Part shown: in pieces, positions 47,601-61,100 of the stretch | How positions within the stretch are numbered: position 1 is the stretch's first letter | Layout of the letters: every line of letters starts with the position of its first letter | Assembly (NCBI RefSeq): GCF_024362695.1 | Contig: NC_065406.1 | Span: 9,982,001 to 10,046,000 of the forward strand | Length of the DNA: 64,000 nt | Origin: Pectinophora gossypiella | Lineage: Eukaryota; Arthropoda; Insecta; Lepidoptera; Gelechiidae | Direction of reading: 5' to 3' | Notes under the pieces: model-generated | The model's database searches: none | The model's input: only the letters and a program-made list of their open reading frames with translations | What the model was told of the DNA's origin: nothing | Made by a program: the position numbers and the translations under genes

Positions 47601-50600
47601 CCGCCTCTGAACAGTAGATACTAATAGTTACTGCTGCCCTCCGTCAGGTTCCAGGTTATAGTCCATGTGACTAGCCCCTTCCGTCCTGCATTACCATACC
47701 GATACTTTGCTTGAATGCTTTTCAACAATCAAAAATACTTTATTTGACTTTACTACTAGCAACTTTAGTAAAGACAACGAAAATACACATTCTACACCTT
47801 CGAAATATGTTCTTTGATCAGTAGGTAGTTTTTCCCATCTATACATTACCTATAAAGTTTGTATTGTCTTGCAGGTTTGACAACTATGTGGGGCACATCA
47901 CAGTGGATGGACAAGAGGTGGAGATGGCCCTCTGGGACACCGCCGGACAGGAGGACTACGAGCGGCTGAGGCCCCTCTCTTATAATAATGTAAGTTTTGT
48001 ACTCAAACACTGCAATTTCGCGTAATTTTGACCTCCAGACCGTCCAGACCAGACAACCGGCAGGTAACCGGCACGCGGTTAGTAGATAGAAAATTGACAT
48101 GATTTTTTCGACTTTTGAAACTATAATAGGCCGTAGGTAACTAATATGTATTACGTCATTGATGCATACCATATACTTACTTTCGGGAATACCACCAATA
48201 CAATGTACATTGCGTAGGTAGGTATACCAAAGGTCTTCTGAACAATTTCGATATTCTCTCTTTTGTTCATTATTGTCACGCAATATTCCTTTTAGAATGA
48301 TTAAAGATGTAGATAATTGTTCGAAGTAAAGTTAAGACCCCCGCGTTTTGCGAAATTGTTAGATTTGTCTATACTTACTAACTGATACATAAGGTTTCGC
48401 AAGTCTAAACCTACGTACCTTTACCTAACTATTGTAAGCGAAACATTGCCGTGTGCCTCTTAAGTAGAGACAGTGTGGGCGAATCGTAGATCTAGCTCTC
48501 AACCTACATTTACTCATAGTTTTGAATGAACAGTAGGTATCTACTTATACGTTTGCAGACAAATTGCTTCCTGGTGTGCTACTCCGTGGGCACTCGCTCC
48601 TCCTACGAGAACGTCGTCCACAAATGGTACCCTGAACTGAAACACTTCAGCTCCACAGTACCTATTGTATTAGTAGGTAAGACACATTTTACATTACTTT
48701 TAATAATGCATTCCTAAATTGAACCTATTTGCTTTGTTTGGTTTGCGTTTGACCAATGACGATGTGACATATGGCCCAAGGTGAACGGTTTATTAAAAAA
48801 AAATGCTCGGAGAAATCTACCTGAAATGGTATTAACCATTTTCGAGTCAAGTCAGCGAGTGAAAATGGTATAATTATTATTATTTTATCCTAGATCAGAA
48901 GTGGTGTGTCAGGATCGTAGTACTTAAATTGAATTACGTGGTATATGCCTACCCCAACGGGAAATAGGCGTGATCTCTTATGTATGTATGTGTAGATCAG
49001 ACCCTTTATATTTATTACGTAGGCATGAGTTAGGGTGTGGTGGGGTGTAGGACTATGTTCGTACATTCATATAAGGCCCAAGAAACTTATTCCATTTGCG
49101 AGGTAGATAATAATATGTTCTGTCCTGTATACGTGATCCGAGCAGGACGCGCAGCTATAGCACAAGGAAACAGGGCATAGTAATTATTATACTAATAGCA
49201 ACATATCATCCCTCGTTACGTTTACGACCTTCGTATATAGAACTATAAAAAGGCGTTCTATTGTGTGATTAATAATTGCACTCATTAAGCTAAGCTCTTA
49301 ATGAGGAAGAACGTAATTGTGAGTAAGGGTAAAATTAGCACTTTTATGTTCCCATTGACGTCGCTATACCGATACCGACGCACTGGGGTAAATTAAATAC
49401 TTGCCTACTTAAATGTCTCCTTTTGATAAAATAATACGTCTATTTTCCTATTTGCATCAATTCATTTAAACGATGACATTAAATTTACTTTAAATGTTTA
49501 CTTATATATGTTGGGAGAAGTTATATTTTCCTTAATTATTGTTTGTTTTGCAGCAACAAAAATAGATTTGAGGGAATCTGGAAAAGCAGTTATAACAACA
49601 CAAGAAGGAAAGAAATTAAAAAAGAAAATAAAGTAAGTAAAATTTTATTTTTCATTTGTATTTTTACCGACTTCAAAAAAGGAGGAGGTTCTCAATTCGA
49701 CCATATTTTTTTTTGGCATATGTACAGACCCAAATCGCGGCTGGAACGTTCTAAGTCGTGCTAACGTCTTACAGCATGGAATGGAACTTACTGGTACAAA
49801 TATTATTTATTTTCCAGTAAAACAACAGGACAAACATGTCTTTTAAAAACATCCATGTCAAGTTTAAAATAAATTAGTGCGTTAGGGAAAACATAAGGAA
49901 ATAAGTGCAAAAAACCTCCGCGCGTCACTGCATCAGTCATTCGTACGTAATAAGTGGTCATGCCGTGATATTCACAGGCCTAACAATCGTGTATGCCATA
50001 CGATTCTCTGAAATCAATCGAACACAATACCAAAGAACACTACATTATGGTCGTGTATTAGAATCATGATGCATTTAAATGGTTAACTGTCTGATATTGT
50101 TTTCAAATAGTCTTCGTAGAGCCGAATTTTAAACTACCCTTTATTATTATGACGTGTTTATGTGTGTGTATTTTAAATCAAGTTGAACTCCTTCGTTATT
50201 AGACATTCCCGCATGTTTATTTTCCCTTCATACAATCACCACTGTCCATCTGTATTTATTTATTCTGTAACTTTTTATACAATGATAATTTTTAACAATG
50301 CCAGTACGAGTGAAATTGTCGTAGTTATCTTGCGCCCGCGCCGGCAGCAGCTATTGTCCTTATCGCGCTGATACTACACACTCTGATATGACGACAGAGA
50401 ATTTGTTTAACAAAACATTTAGAATAATGGCACTATTTTTTTAGGTTTACAGGATTGTCACATAGCATGATAATACAACTATTTTAGTAAATGTAGGTAC
50501 TGTGTTTAATGGATTTATTGGTTGTTTTAATCATATTGCGAAGTAATAGGGAAAACCAGAAGCTTATTCACTTGATGTTACAATTACATAAACTAAATAA

Positions 50601-50790
50601 AATATGATCACTTTTAGTACGTAGATGATACCTACACATAATAACACTATATATTTATATGCGCAGGGCGGTGCAGCTAGTGGAGTGTTCAGCACTAGAA
50701 CGCATCAACATGGACGAAGTATTCGAAGAGGCAGTCCGCGCGGCGTTGAAGAAGAAACCCGTTACCAAACGCACCTGCCAGTACCTCTGA
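44661..50790 (+). CDS. RhoL: RhoL-type small GTPase
   Basis: A Rho-family switch protein, 183 residues. Exons: 44661-44776, 47875-47989, 48559-48676, 49554-49632 and 50667-50790. The P-loop GDGMVGKT (13-20), switch I YVPTVFDNY, switch II DTAGQEDYERLRP, guanine motif TKID and ECSAL are intact. The C-terminal CQYL is a CaaX box ending in Leu, which favours geranylgeranylation. Between TKID and ECSAL the usual Rho insert is almost absent, and TTQEGKKLKKKI follows, the same pattern I recall for fly RhoL and unlike Rac, Rho1 or Cdc42. Fly RhoL acts in blood-cell adhesion and migration. The first intron (3.1 kb) is the largest and holds SINE copies. AATAAA is at 51464. Confidence 0.82.
46385..46462 (+). 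mobile_element. SINE tail fragment (family 2)
   Basis: GTGGTGGAGTATGCTCCATA and CCTCCGGTTGATTGAAGGGA match the tail of 33010-33345 in reverse orientation. Only the 3' portion is present. Confidence 0.6.
46680..46870 (+). repeat. Dispersed repeat in RhoL intron 1
   Basis: GATACGAAGTCCAAAGATGG and the following ATATGATGAACC match, reversed, 8640-8680 and 6795-6835. This is the longest copy and reads on into CATGCCCGGGAAG. It may be a LINE or SINE 3' segment. Confidence 0.45.
47155..47397 (+). mobile_element. tRNA-derived SINE, diverged (family 1)
   Basis: It begins ACGGCCTCTGCGGTCTAGTG with a decayed tRNA-like head, then has CCGATTGTCCGGAAGTAAGA, GCCGTTGGTCCCGGTTACTA and ends near GAGAAAGAAGAAGA. 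Substitutions and small deletions make it older than the 53018 copy. Confidence 0.65.
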
Positions 50791-52141
50791 ATCCTCCAAT
50801 TTAAATCATCTCTCATTTATATTTACAAAAGGAGTTTACAAAAGTGCTACAGATATTAGATTTCACTGTACCAACCTTCGATCAACAATCTATACAAACG
50901 TTTTGAGGTTTTCTATGGTAACCTAAATACCAACAACTGCATGGTACGACTTTTAGAAAGTACCCACAACATTGTAAAGCGTACTTTGTTTCTACGTATT
51001 TTACTAACGTTTTAATAAGTATTTTATTTATTTTATTCATCGACAAGCGACTGCAGCCGTACATTTTGTCAGTATTTAATATTTTAATGTTAGATTCTTA
51101 TATTGCTTCACTGATGGAATTGCACAATTGTAAATAAGACTAATTTTAAACAAAATAATAATTTTTATAGAGGATTAGGTACATTTGTACGTGATAAAAA
51201 TTTTACCGCAAAATTGATCGTGATTCGTTAATGATAAGTTTCGTTACCATATTAGTAACCAATACGAAGTTTGTATTAAATCTAGTATTTTATAAACTAC
51301 AAACGTCATTATTGTTATTTTTAAGTAAATGCTATGAATGTTTAAATTTATTTTATTTTGTTCACGTACTCTGATCCGAACCTCGCATTTAATGATCTAT
51401 GATCGATCAATTTACGATATGGCAAAGTTCTTCGCTGTCATACTCGGTAGGTAGATAAATGAAAATAAATCTTTTAATTAAAAAAGGTTTATTGGAAAAA
51501 TGGGAAGGACAGTTCATCGATCGTTAACAAATGGCACTAATCAAAGAGTAACAACTTTCTCCTCCAACGCTCGCTGTCACCTTTTTTAAATTACAATTCT
51601 TAAGTTGTTATCCATTAAGTAATGGTGTTTTGTTAATGTGCTTCATAAGTCAATAGTTAGCATATCTGTAGAACGTAAGTTATTTTTCTTTCAGATAATA
51701 ATCCGATTATTCTTATTCACACTTTTTTACTGTTTATCTTTTTCTAATCATGCCGCAACAACACTTTACAGAACAACAATCCAAAATAACATCATATTCT
51801 CACAAGCAACGCCTTAACAACAATTTATCCAATGGAATGGCTGACTTAGTAACATTTATCAAATTCTTTTTCGCGACGACACATATTTTTCTTTGAAGAT
51901 TGCTGATTAGAGATTTCTAGTTAACATGATCTTAGAGACTCAGTATCGTTGTGCACTTATCTAAAGTTTTAAAGAATTAATAATAATTAATTGTTTAAAG
52001 TAAGACACTACCAGGTAGATTTTATAAATTTGGAAGTCTTTATTGGGGTAGTAGTGTGTGTGCGGGCTAAGTGGCGCGCGCGCAGACCAGGCCCAACCAG
52101 GGCGGGCAGCTGGCGGCCACCGGCTCCGCGGGCAAGACGTG
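50791..52141. other. RhoL 3' region and gap to GCP3
   Basis: AT-rich 3' untranslated sequence runs to AATAAA at 51464. No coding region is seen in 51500-52030. TTTATT at 52039-52044 is the reversed signal for GCP3, about 100 bases beyond its stop. Confidence 0.55.
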
Positions 52142-55100
52142 TCACTTCTTCGTGCGGTCTAACAGTTTTTTCTGAAATAATTTTATTATTCAATAAATTA
52201 AGCACTAAATACAATAAAAACTACTAGTTACGCTGTGATTTTTCATTGTACACATAACTCTAGGCAATATATAAACCTACTCTAAAGTGTATTTTCACGA
52301 TAGCGGAGCGGAGCCCAGACAAGCACAAGCAATGCACAAGAAGGGAGAGATAGAGTTTTTTATCTCGCTTTCTCACACGCTGTGATTGGTCAATGCCTCT
52401 CGTTTGTTGGAAACTCACCATTGGACCCAGCCCCAGCACGCGTGCAGCGCCCAATGTGTTCACAAACCGCTCTAAAAAACCAAATAACACCGACTTACTT
52501 TGGCAAGATCGACGCCAATCTCACTGAGCCGCTTGTGCTGGTACGTGAGCGGCTGGTGCAGCTTGGCGTCCCCACGCTTGTAGAAGTCGCTGTAGTCGAG
52601 CCGGAACGCCAGCGTCTGCAGCGACACCTCCTCGTGCAGCGCCAGCTTCAGGATCAGCGTCGTTACGTGACCCCTGGCCAACACAAAAACAGAACAAATG
52701 GACAAAAGAACCACCATCCGCGGCCTAAATATAATCGTGAATAAAATTTACACATCAAATGTAGTAAGGTAATCATAATCTTCTTAGCGATTAGAAAAAT
52801 GTAGAATGTGAATAGCGGATGAAGATACAATTCGGTGATACGGCTCACCACCCATCACGTTGGTCTAACAGAAAGCTCGGTGAGGCCTGGATACTTAGAT
52901 CATCTTACGTTGGTCGTGAGTCGTGAGCTTATGATGATAAATAAGTATTGTAGTAGTTCGTTTGGGACAGCCGGCCGACACTGTTTGAGAGTTGCAACTG
53001 AAAATATATATATCGAACGGCCTCCGTGGTCCAGTGTTTTGAGCATTGGGCTCACGATCCGGAGGTCCCGGGTTGAAATCCCGGTGGGGACACATCACGA
53101 AAATCACCTTGTGATCCTTAGTTTGGTTATAGGACATTACAGGCTGTTCACCTGATTGTCCGAAAGAAAGAAGATCCGTGCTTCGGAAGACACGTTAAGC
53201 CGTTGGTCCCGGTTACTACTTACTGATGTAAGTTAGTAGTTGTTACATGGGCCTTGGGCGGCTCAATAGTAGTCCTGACACCAAGGTTGATGTGGTTGGT
53301 AATCCACCTCACAACCCACACGATAGAAGAAGAACTGAAAATATTGGCGTAGCAGAAAGATATGTTCACTGGAGTTTTATAGGCTAAGGATGAGATTGAA
53401 TAATCTTATAATACCTGTAGGAGCGGGTCCAAACGTTCAAGTCAGCTCTCCGGCTGGCCAGGAATTGCAGAAAGATCTTCCGTTTCTCCTTGTCACGCGT
53501 TTCGTCCGCTGCTGTGAACGCGTATTCACCTGCCACAAAATATAAATTAACATAACAGCTGTGTATCATCTGAAAACAAACAGTACAGACTTTACTACTG
53601 TCGTTTGAATTTCGAATTATTGCCGTTTTCGTGTAGTTTTGAGTTTAAAGCGTTTTAGATAAACGTGCGCGAAATTTTTATAAACTGCCACAGCAACGGA
53701 TCAACCTCATTTTAAAATAAATCATTCCGATCTGTGCTTTGTAATCGTTGCAGACACGTAATTCCCGGCCGTGTTGTTTTGATTGTAAGCAGTGATTCAT
53801 GATTTTATGCTTACTTTTGAATGTTCTTACAGCTGGTGCGATACATGTGCGGGATTATATGAAAAAAGTGTTTTTTTTTTTCGAACAATATATTAGATCA
53901 GTTAGTTCTCGTTGACAGAGAAATCAATTTTGCTGATCATATTGTCTCTTAACTCTATCACTCAAAGCGAGATAACATAATAAAAGAACACCAAGAGTCA
54001 TCATCATCAGCCCATTAACGTCCCCACTGCTGGGGCACGGGCCTTCCCTATGGATGGATAGGGAGATCAGGCCTTAAACCACCACGCGGGCCCGGTGCGG
54101 ATTGGTGGTTATTAACGACTGCTAATGCAGCCGGGACCAACGGCTTAACGTGCCTTCCGAAGCACGAACTAAGAGCTAAGATTTAAGATATTTTCAGGTT
54201 GCCAAAACCGGGACTATGGACTATAGCTATTCCATTTTTCTGTTACCCCGTGGCTGGATCTGCCAGTTCCGTACCTCTGGCGAGCCTCTCTGCCTTGAGT
54301 TGTTCAATGTCGTCGCGGCGCTCCAGCTCGGACACGATGCCCGCGTGCAGCGTGGCCTCGAAGTGTCGCAGCGCCAGGATCTCGTTCAACACGTTGCCTA
54401 GGTACGACTGCAGCTCCTGTGCAATGTACATAACACAACATAGCATTTACGCTTGTATCCTTGAGGGTAGGCAGAGGTGGATAATTTATATACCCACACT
54501 TCGCCAGCTGTGTAAAAGTAATGTACAGATAAGTTTGTGTAATCTTGCCCTAATTAAGAGCATCAAGAAACTCTTGTTAATTTTTAGCTACCGTAGATGT
54601 GACTGGATATTTTATTCAGATATCGCGCATTATAAATGTATTGGTACATTTTGCGATCGAAGAGAAGTATCTCGACAACCTAACCAAATCAGTATGAGTC
54701 CAATCCCTCGTTCAATTACGGCATCTGTTCAACAGCGGCGTGACGCACGAAAAATTGTGCGTTCAAAGGTTCGGTGCGGTGAGTTGCCGGGTCTCCTTGA
54801 ACAAAGCTTAAATCTGTTTCGGGTAAAAAGGCTTGTACCCAGCAGATTGACGTTAAAACTGTAATAATAAAGTAAAATAAAGTTTACGATGAATATTAAC
54901 GAATTAAATGTTCAACCTGCGTGGAATGGTGTATCATAGCGTGTATGGAGTGCCTGTCGAGCGCGGCGTGGTGCAGGCGCAGCAGCGTGTCCAGGTCGCT
55001 CCTGTCGGCCGCGGCGGCCAGCAGCTCGGCCCAGGCGGGCTCCGCGCCCACGCTCGACGCCTCCTGCAGTGCGCCGCACAGCCGCAGCGCCTCGGCGCGG

Positions 55101-58100
55101 AGGCAGGACACGCGGCGCATCAGGTTGAATACCTCTGTATGCAGGGGATAGTGACATCGTAACGAAAACTTTGAAGGATGATTCAGACCATGATTCTGAG
55201 TAGACTTCAAATGGAATTTTCCGTAGCAAAAGTATGCAACTGAAAATAATTTAAAAAATCACCAATATTTTCCATGACCTTTTCAACAGGAAATTCCACA
55301 TGAATCATGCAAAAAAAAAACAAGAATCATGCTCTAAATCATCCCCCTCAGTATTCGTTACGATGTCACTAAGCGGTTCATATTATAATTTTGTTATTCT
55401 TAACGTTTCGATGGCACGTCATAGAAAGGACTAAAGTGGAAATGATTACGACACACACCTTATAAATGATTATATACTTATTAAAGATCAAAATTCTATT
55501 TTAGTTGAATGTAAATGTAAAAAAATAAGATCTTATATTTCACATTATATAATAATAATAATAATTTATTACATAGAAGCTTTACAAGTATTTAAAAACT
55601 TGAGTTAAACTTACATACAAACAAGCTTGTGAACTACATTATAAGTAAAAGGCTGAAATGTTAATGTCATGGTAACTGACCAGGCATGTACTTGAGCCGC
55701 TTGTGCAGTATGGCGTGCTCGCGCCAGGCGTCGTGCAGCCCGTGTTCGATGCGCTTGACGCGCCACAGCTGCGTGAACAGCGCGCGGTAGCGCGCGCCGC
55801 ACGTGGCCGGGAACAGCGTGCCCAGCGGCCCGTCCACGCGGTACTGCAGCGCGAACACGTCCCAGCCGCAGTCGTCGCGCCCGTCGCCTGTACGATACAC
55901 ATACTTCCTTATTCTTATCTACCTGTCCTCCTAAGGCCGAGATTTCCAGACACACTAGTTAAACGACGGGGTTTGGGTTTTAAAGACTTACGACTATATA
56001 GGACTCATTGGTGGCTCAGTCTCGATGTCGTCTTACGTTATCAATTCCGTGCGAATTTTCTGAAGTTACAAGGGGACTTGAAGGGATTGCATTACCGAAT
56101 CATACGCAGTTTTATCCTGTCTAACTATAGCAGTTCTTAGTGCGCTTGTTGACGTCGTAACGAGTCTGAAAGATGTGAAAGAGTTTTCCACGGCACGATT
56201 TGTACAAACCCTGGTACATTGTAGGACACTCACAGTTGGGGTAGAGGTTGACGTGCAGACGGGCCAACACGTGCGGCGGCTCGTACTGCGCGTTGGTGGC
56301 GCGCACGGCCGCCTCCAGCGTGCACGTCAGGTTGTGCACGTACAGCTGCGACGCCGGCTTGTTCAGCTCCTCTCTGCAAACAATATACCACGTTGGACAC
56401 TCTAACCGGCGTACCTTATTTCGACTCTTGTAGTAGAAACGCGAGACAATACTCATGCGTACAGAGTAGGACGGATGGCTTTCCACCAAAGCGGAGAGGA
56501 GAGGAGACGTGCAGAATCGACGAATCACACAGAAACCGAGAGAAAAGACCGTAGTGCCTCTGAGTATGTATGTGTATACTGACTGCAGCAGCGTCATGAG
56601 ATGGTGCACGAAGTCCCCCTGCGCCAGCAGCAGGTAGCGGCGGTGCGCGGCCAGGTGGTCCAGCAGGTGGTGGTGCGACGTGAGCGCCGCCAGCAGGCGC
56701 GCCGACGCCGCGCCGTGCGCGCGCCGCACGCCCGCGGACAGCGCCTCCGACTCCCACCACGCCGAGCCCGGCTCCGACGTGTCTGTGCCTGGTGGGGCAC
56801 CGATAAAGTCTTTTTGTTAAAGAATAAAAAAACTAGATTGAAGACGTTGGCGAGCGCGTTCATTTTCCTAAAGAAAATAATGTGCGACGTGGAGCAGGCA
56901 TATGAAGTTGAGTACACAGAAGAATAACAAACGACGTAAGCCCCGCCCCCTTTTGTGATGTCATAGGCCGGCCTGTCTACATCGGGGTTACATTCACACA
57001 CAAAACCACTTTATCATTGTTGTACTTTTTTAGCTTATGTGAATAAACGATTCATTAGCAGATCCACGTTTTGGCCCGAATTACTACTTATGTGGTTCCA
57101 CAAGCGTTGCACTTACTGGTGGGCTTGAGTAGATCATGCAGATGGTGCGCGTGGTCGCTGGGCGCGGGCTCGTCGGCGCACGCCTCGCGCATGAACACCA
57201 CGCTCTTGCCCGTGGCCAGGATCTGCGCCGCCTGCTCGCGGGACATGAACGACGGGACCATCCACTCCCTATACGATGTTCAACAGAGATATATATATAT
57301 ATATATATAGCTATTTTAATAGTTTGCCAAATTTCAAATCACCCCAATTGACCCAAGAAAGTGTAGATGGATTGTGTGAAGGAGGATATGTGTGTAAAAG
57401 GTTTTGAGACGACTGACAGATTTGGATGGAAGAGGAATACATGTTGTGCCGACTCCACTTAGAGTAGGATCCTCCTGTAGGGCCAACATGCGCAACGTGA
57501 TATAATTTTGTCGTTTTTCGATTGGTGCTAACGTGTGTATGTCGTTGTCAAAATCACGTGGCACGCATGTTAGGGAAAAAAACAAACTTATTGATTTCGA
57601 CAAAATTTGCTGCCTTTTTATAATTTATAGCAGATGACCAACAGTACGATATTGCGGAAATGAAGCGGACAGACCGTACGAATTTCTTACTTTGCATTTA
57701 TTATTATAGAACTGTGTTTACTATATTGGACTTTGCAACTCATACTTCGCAATTTGTAAATTCCGTATCGTCCGTCCGTTTCAATTCCTTTTAAATAGAC
57801 ACGCGCAGCAATAAGTAAATACATACAACCAAAAGCAACTATTTCTAAATATAACTTTCATACCTCACTCTGAATTTATCGTGCCACATCCTGTCTATAG
57901 GAACGCCACTCCTGCTCTCTATGAAGAATTCATTGAAAGGATCGTCGATTTCTCCTGCACAGTCAAATAAAAATATTAGTAGTGCAGGTAGTTTAGAAAG
58001 TATTAAGGCTGTGTGTGAGGTGTTTACACACTACAGCGGGCCTAGCACCGTAAGCACGCGACTCTTTCTCGCCGCGACACAGATCATCTGTCTCTTTCTG

Positions 58101-61100
58101 TGCAGTACCGTGAGAGAGTGACGGGTGACGTATGTCGAGGCGAGAAAAGAGTCGCGCGCTTACGGTGCTAAGACCGCAGGTAAGTTTGCGGAGCGGTAGA
58201 CATGCGGAATCAACCAATTACAGCGCGTGAGAGAGCGAGAGAACACGCCCTGTCGTTCTCTCCCTAGCGGTGATCGGTCGATACCTGCACATCCGCTCCG
58301 GTGACAACGCTGTATTGACGAGTGACAACAGTGATCAAATAAAGAGACGGTATACAAGAAAATAGATCTCACCATGTAGCAGCCACCGCGTCAACATGAG
58401 CAGCAGCGGGTACGTGAGCGCGGTGAGCAGCCGACGCGCCAGCATGGCCACGCGCTCGTCGCCGTGACGCACGAACCGGTGCACGCATGACGCTAATTCA
58501 CCGCCTTCAAAACGAACATTCCTTATTAATATCTCTATTCATAGTTCGTTGATAATCACGTAACAATCAGGAATTTTAAAAATATATATATGTCAGAATT
58601 AGTTCGGAATATAGAAGAGAAATTGATTGAATCAAAAACTAACATGAAGTTACAACACTTCCGTCATGAAGTTGCAACCCTCCGACGACAGGTGGCGTAT
58701 GCGCAGAGCGGAGTGAAATCGAGACAGTCACTACAGAGGCGTGTCGAGTGGACGTGTACTGATCGTTCGAGTCGAGCAGTCTATCGCGAACTATCATCGT
58801 GAACGAATGTGTAGAGTAGTTACGATTGGAACGCGGAATGCTAAAGACGCTCACCTTTTATATTTATTACTCCATATGGGGTAAGCGGAAAGAGATTTTT
58901 TTTTTATCACACCTTTATTATGCGTTATGACGCGTCATGTCATGAGTACGGACGGGTGGCTCATCGACGATTACAATGAAGTAACAGCACCGTAGTCAGT
59001 CACTGCCTGCCAGTTACGATAGGAACGCTGAGCGTTGGTGGGTTCAGACGTCACTTCGGCCACTTCAATGTTTATAGGGGCTAACGTAATTTTTAGTTTA
59101 AAACCTCTTAAACTAATGCCGTCCTTCACATACAATACGTGCAAGAAAGAGATGGAGGAGGTGTCTAAATTACCATTAGAATCCATGAAAATATTTGCAG
59201 AAACCATGTCCATGTGCAAATTAACTTTCATGGTAAATAATGTGCAATGAGCATTTCACCTTTTTTATGATGAGCGGCATGAGCGATGTTGGCGAGCCAA
59301 GTGAGGCGGTGTAGCGGCTCCAGCGCCCAAACGCATACTCGACGCAGTGTGCCCGCACCACCATCACCGTCGCACGCCTAAAAGGCACATTATTTATATT
59401 ACCATACGAGCATTATTGATTTTTATAGTAGGTCATGGGAAAGTGTAGTTATTAAAAACTCACCTGATCTTGCAGCAATGCGACACTACGATAGTACTCT
59501 GTTAACTCGTCCCTGATCGATGCTATGAGCCCCTCGCCCATCAAACCTAAAAAACAGGCGTGACGTAAGTACCTCAAACATAATAACTAATTAAAAATAT
59601 ATAAAAAAACGAAAAATTCTCCCTACTCTTCTCTTCACATTTACCTTGTGGTACGAGGCCAGAGGCAGGATCGATGAACTCTTTGAGTCGGTCGTGTAAT
59701 ACACCGAGATGCGCCACTCTCGCGTAAAGCGCCTGCATGGGTCGCGGCCCCGCGCCTGCGCCGCGCGCCTTCACGCCCATCGCTGCTAGCACTGCGTCGC
59801 GCACGCAAGCGCTCTCGTTCGGCCGATCTGTAATAAACATGAACCTAAAAGCTCCACCAATGGAATAACTTTATTTTTAATTTATCTTCGCTAAAACAAA
59901 ACAACACTTTAAAAAATGTTTATGGTTTTAATTGAACTTAACAGAATAGTAAATTATGAACAATGTTTGTTATGTATGGGTATACTAGTAAAAATTTACC
60001 AGTAGACTGCAAGACTATAGCAACATTGCTGTTGTTAGAAGGCAGGCTTTGTTCCGAGCCCTTCTGCTTGGGGGTGCTGCCACCCCAACTGACAGTGCCA
60101 AATGTCTGCTTGCTGGAGCTGGAAGTGGTACCAGACGAGCCTGTGGTGCCCGATGAACCAGTTATGGATTTCTGAAACAAATTTCTTTTATTTATAATGC
60201 ATTGGAATTTATAACAGAAATATGCAGTCATTGGAGTAAAATTAGGGTTTGTAATTGCCTCTGATTTGTAAATACAATTACTAAATACTATCTTGAACAT
60301 TTCTTTTTGTAAAAAGAATAAAGAATATTTATTTTATACTTACTACCCTAGTCTAGTAAAAAGATTAGAATAAAAAATATTTCATAATAAACTTACATTT
60401 ACAGCAAAGAAAGGTGTAGGGAAGAGCTGGTGGGTTGATTCAGAATGCTGAGGGCCCTCAGATAGAGCCAGCAGTAGAGCCAACACTGACACCCTCTGCT
60501 TCAAGATAAACTGAAAAATTTTATAAACACAGGTAATCAGCAGCATGTTGGGCTTTTTGTTATATATACATATATGCTTGGTATATCTATGCTGTTTATT
60601 GAGGTAATGATGAATACAAATCTGTAGCAGTGTTAGATGAAGCTTTACAAATGCTTTTAAATGTACAACATAGTTCCAAGGCTTTTATAAATAATCTTTT
60701 TCAATTTATATATATATATATTAGTAAAGGATTGGGACATTGGACTTCAGAAAGGATATATATGTATTTGCTTAAAATACAATAAATAACAATATCACAT
60801 AATTGCCACATTTTTTTGACTTACAGAGTTCTTCAATTTAGCGTAGCACTCATTAAATTTATCTGCGTCTCTGGAGGACATGTTAGACAATCGGGACTGT
60901 ATCTTCTGGCACAGCAGCTTCTCATCCTGCACTGATCGGCTCTTCTCTGCTGTAGATGATAAGTACGAAACTGCCAGTTCATATGCACCATCTGTAAAAA
61001 ATACCCTTTCATTTAAACAACTGAGGTTGATTCTATCCTACAAAGTTGTTATGACTTTAAGCAGCTAATGAAATGGCACCCTGTCATTGGGCAGGTTCAA

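Noticed and set aside
54199..54864. Long plus-strand open frame of 221 residues
   Set aside because: It begins antisense to a well-supported GCP3 exon (54275-54416) and runs into intron sequence without any recognisable domain.
54900..57310. Several long GC-rich frames on both strands
   Set aside because: They are other-frame readings of GC-rich GCP3 exons; only the frame giving GCP3 residues joins across the introns.
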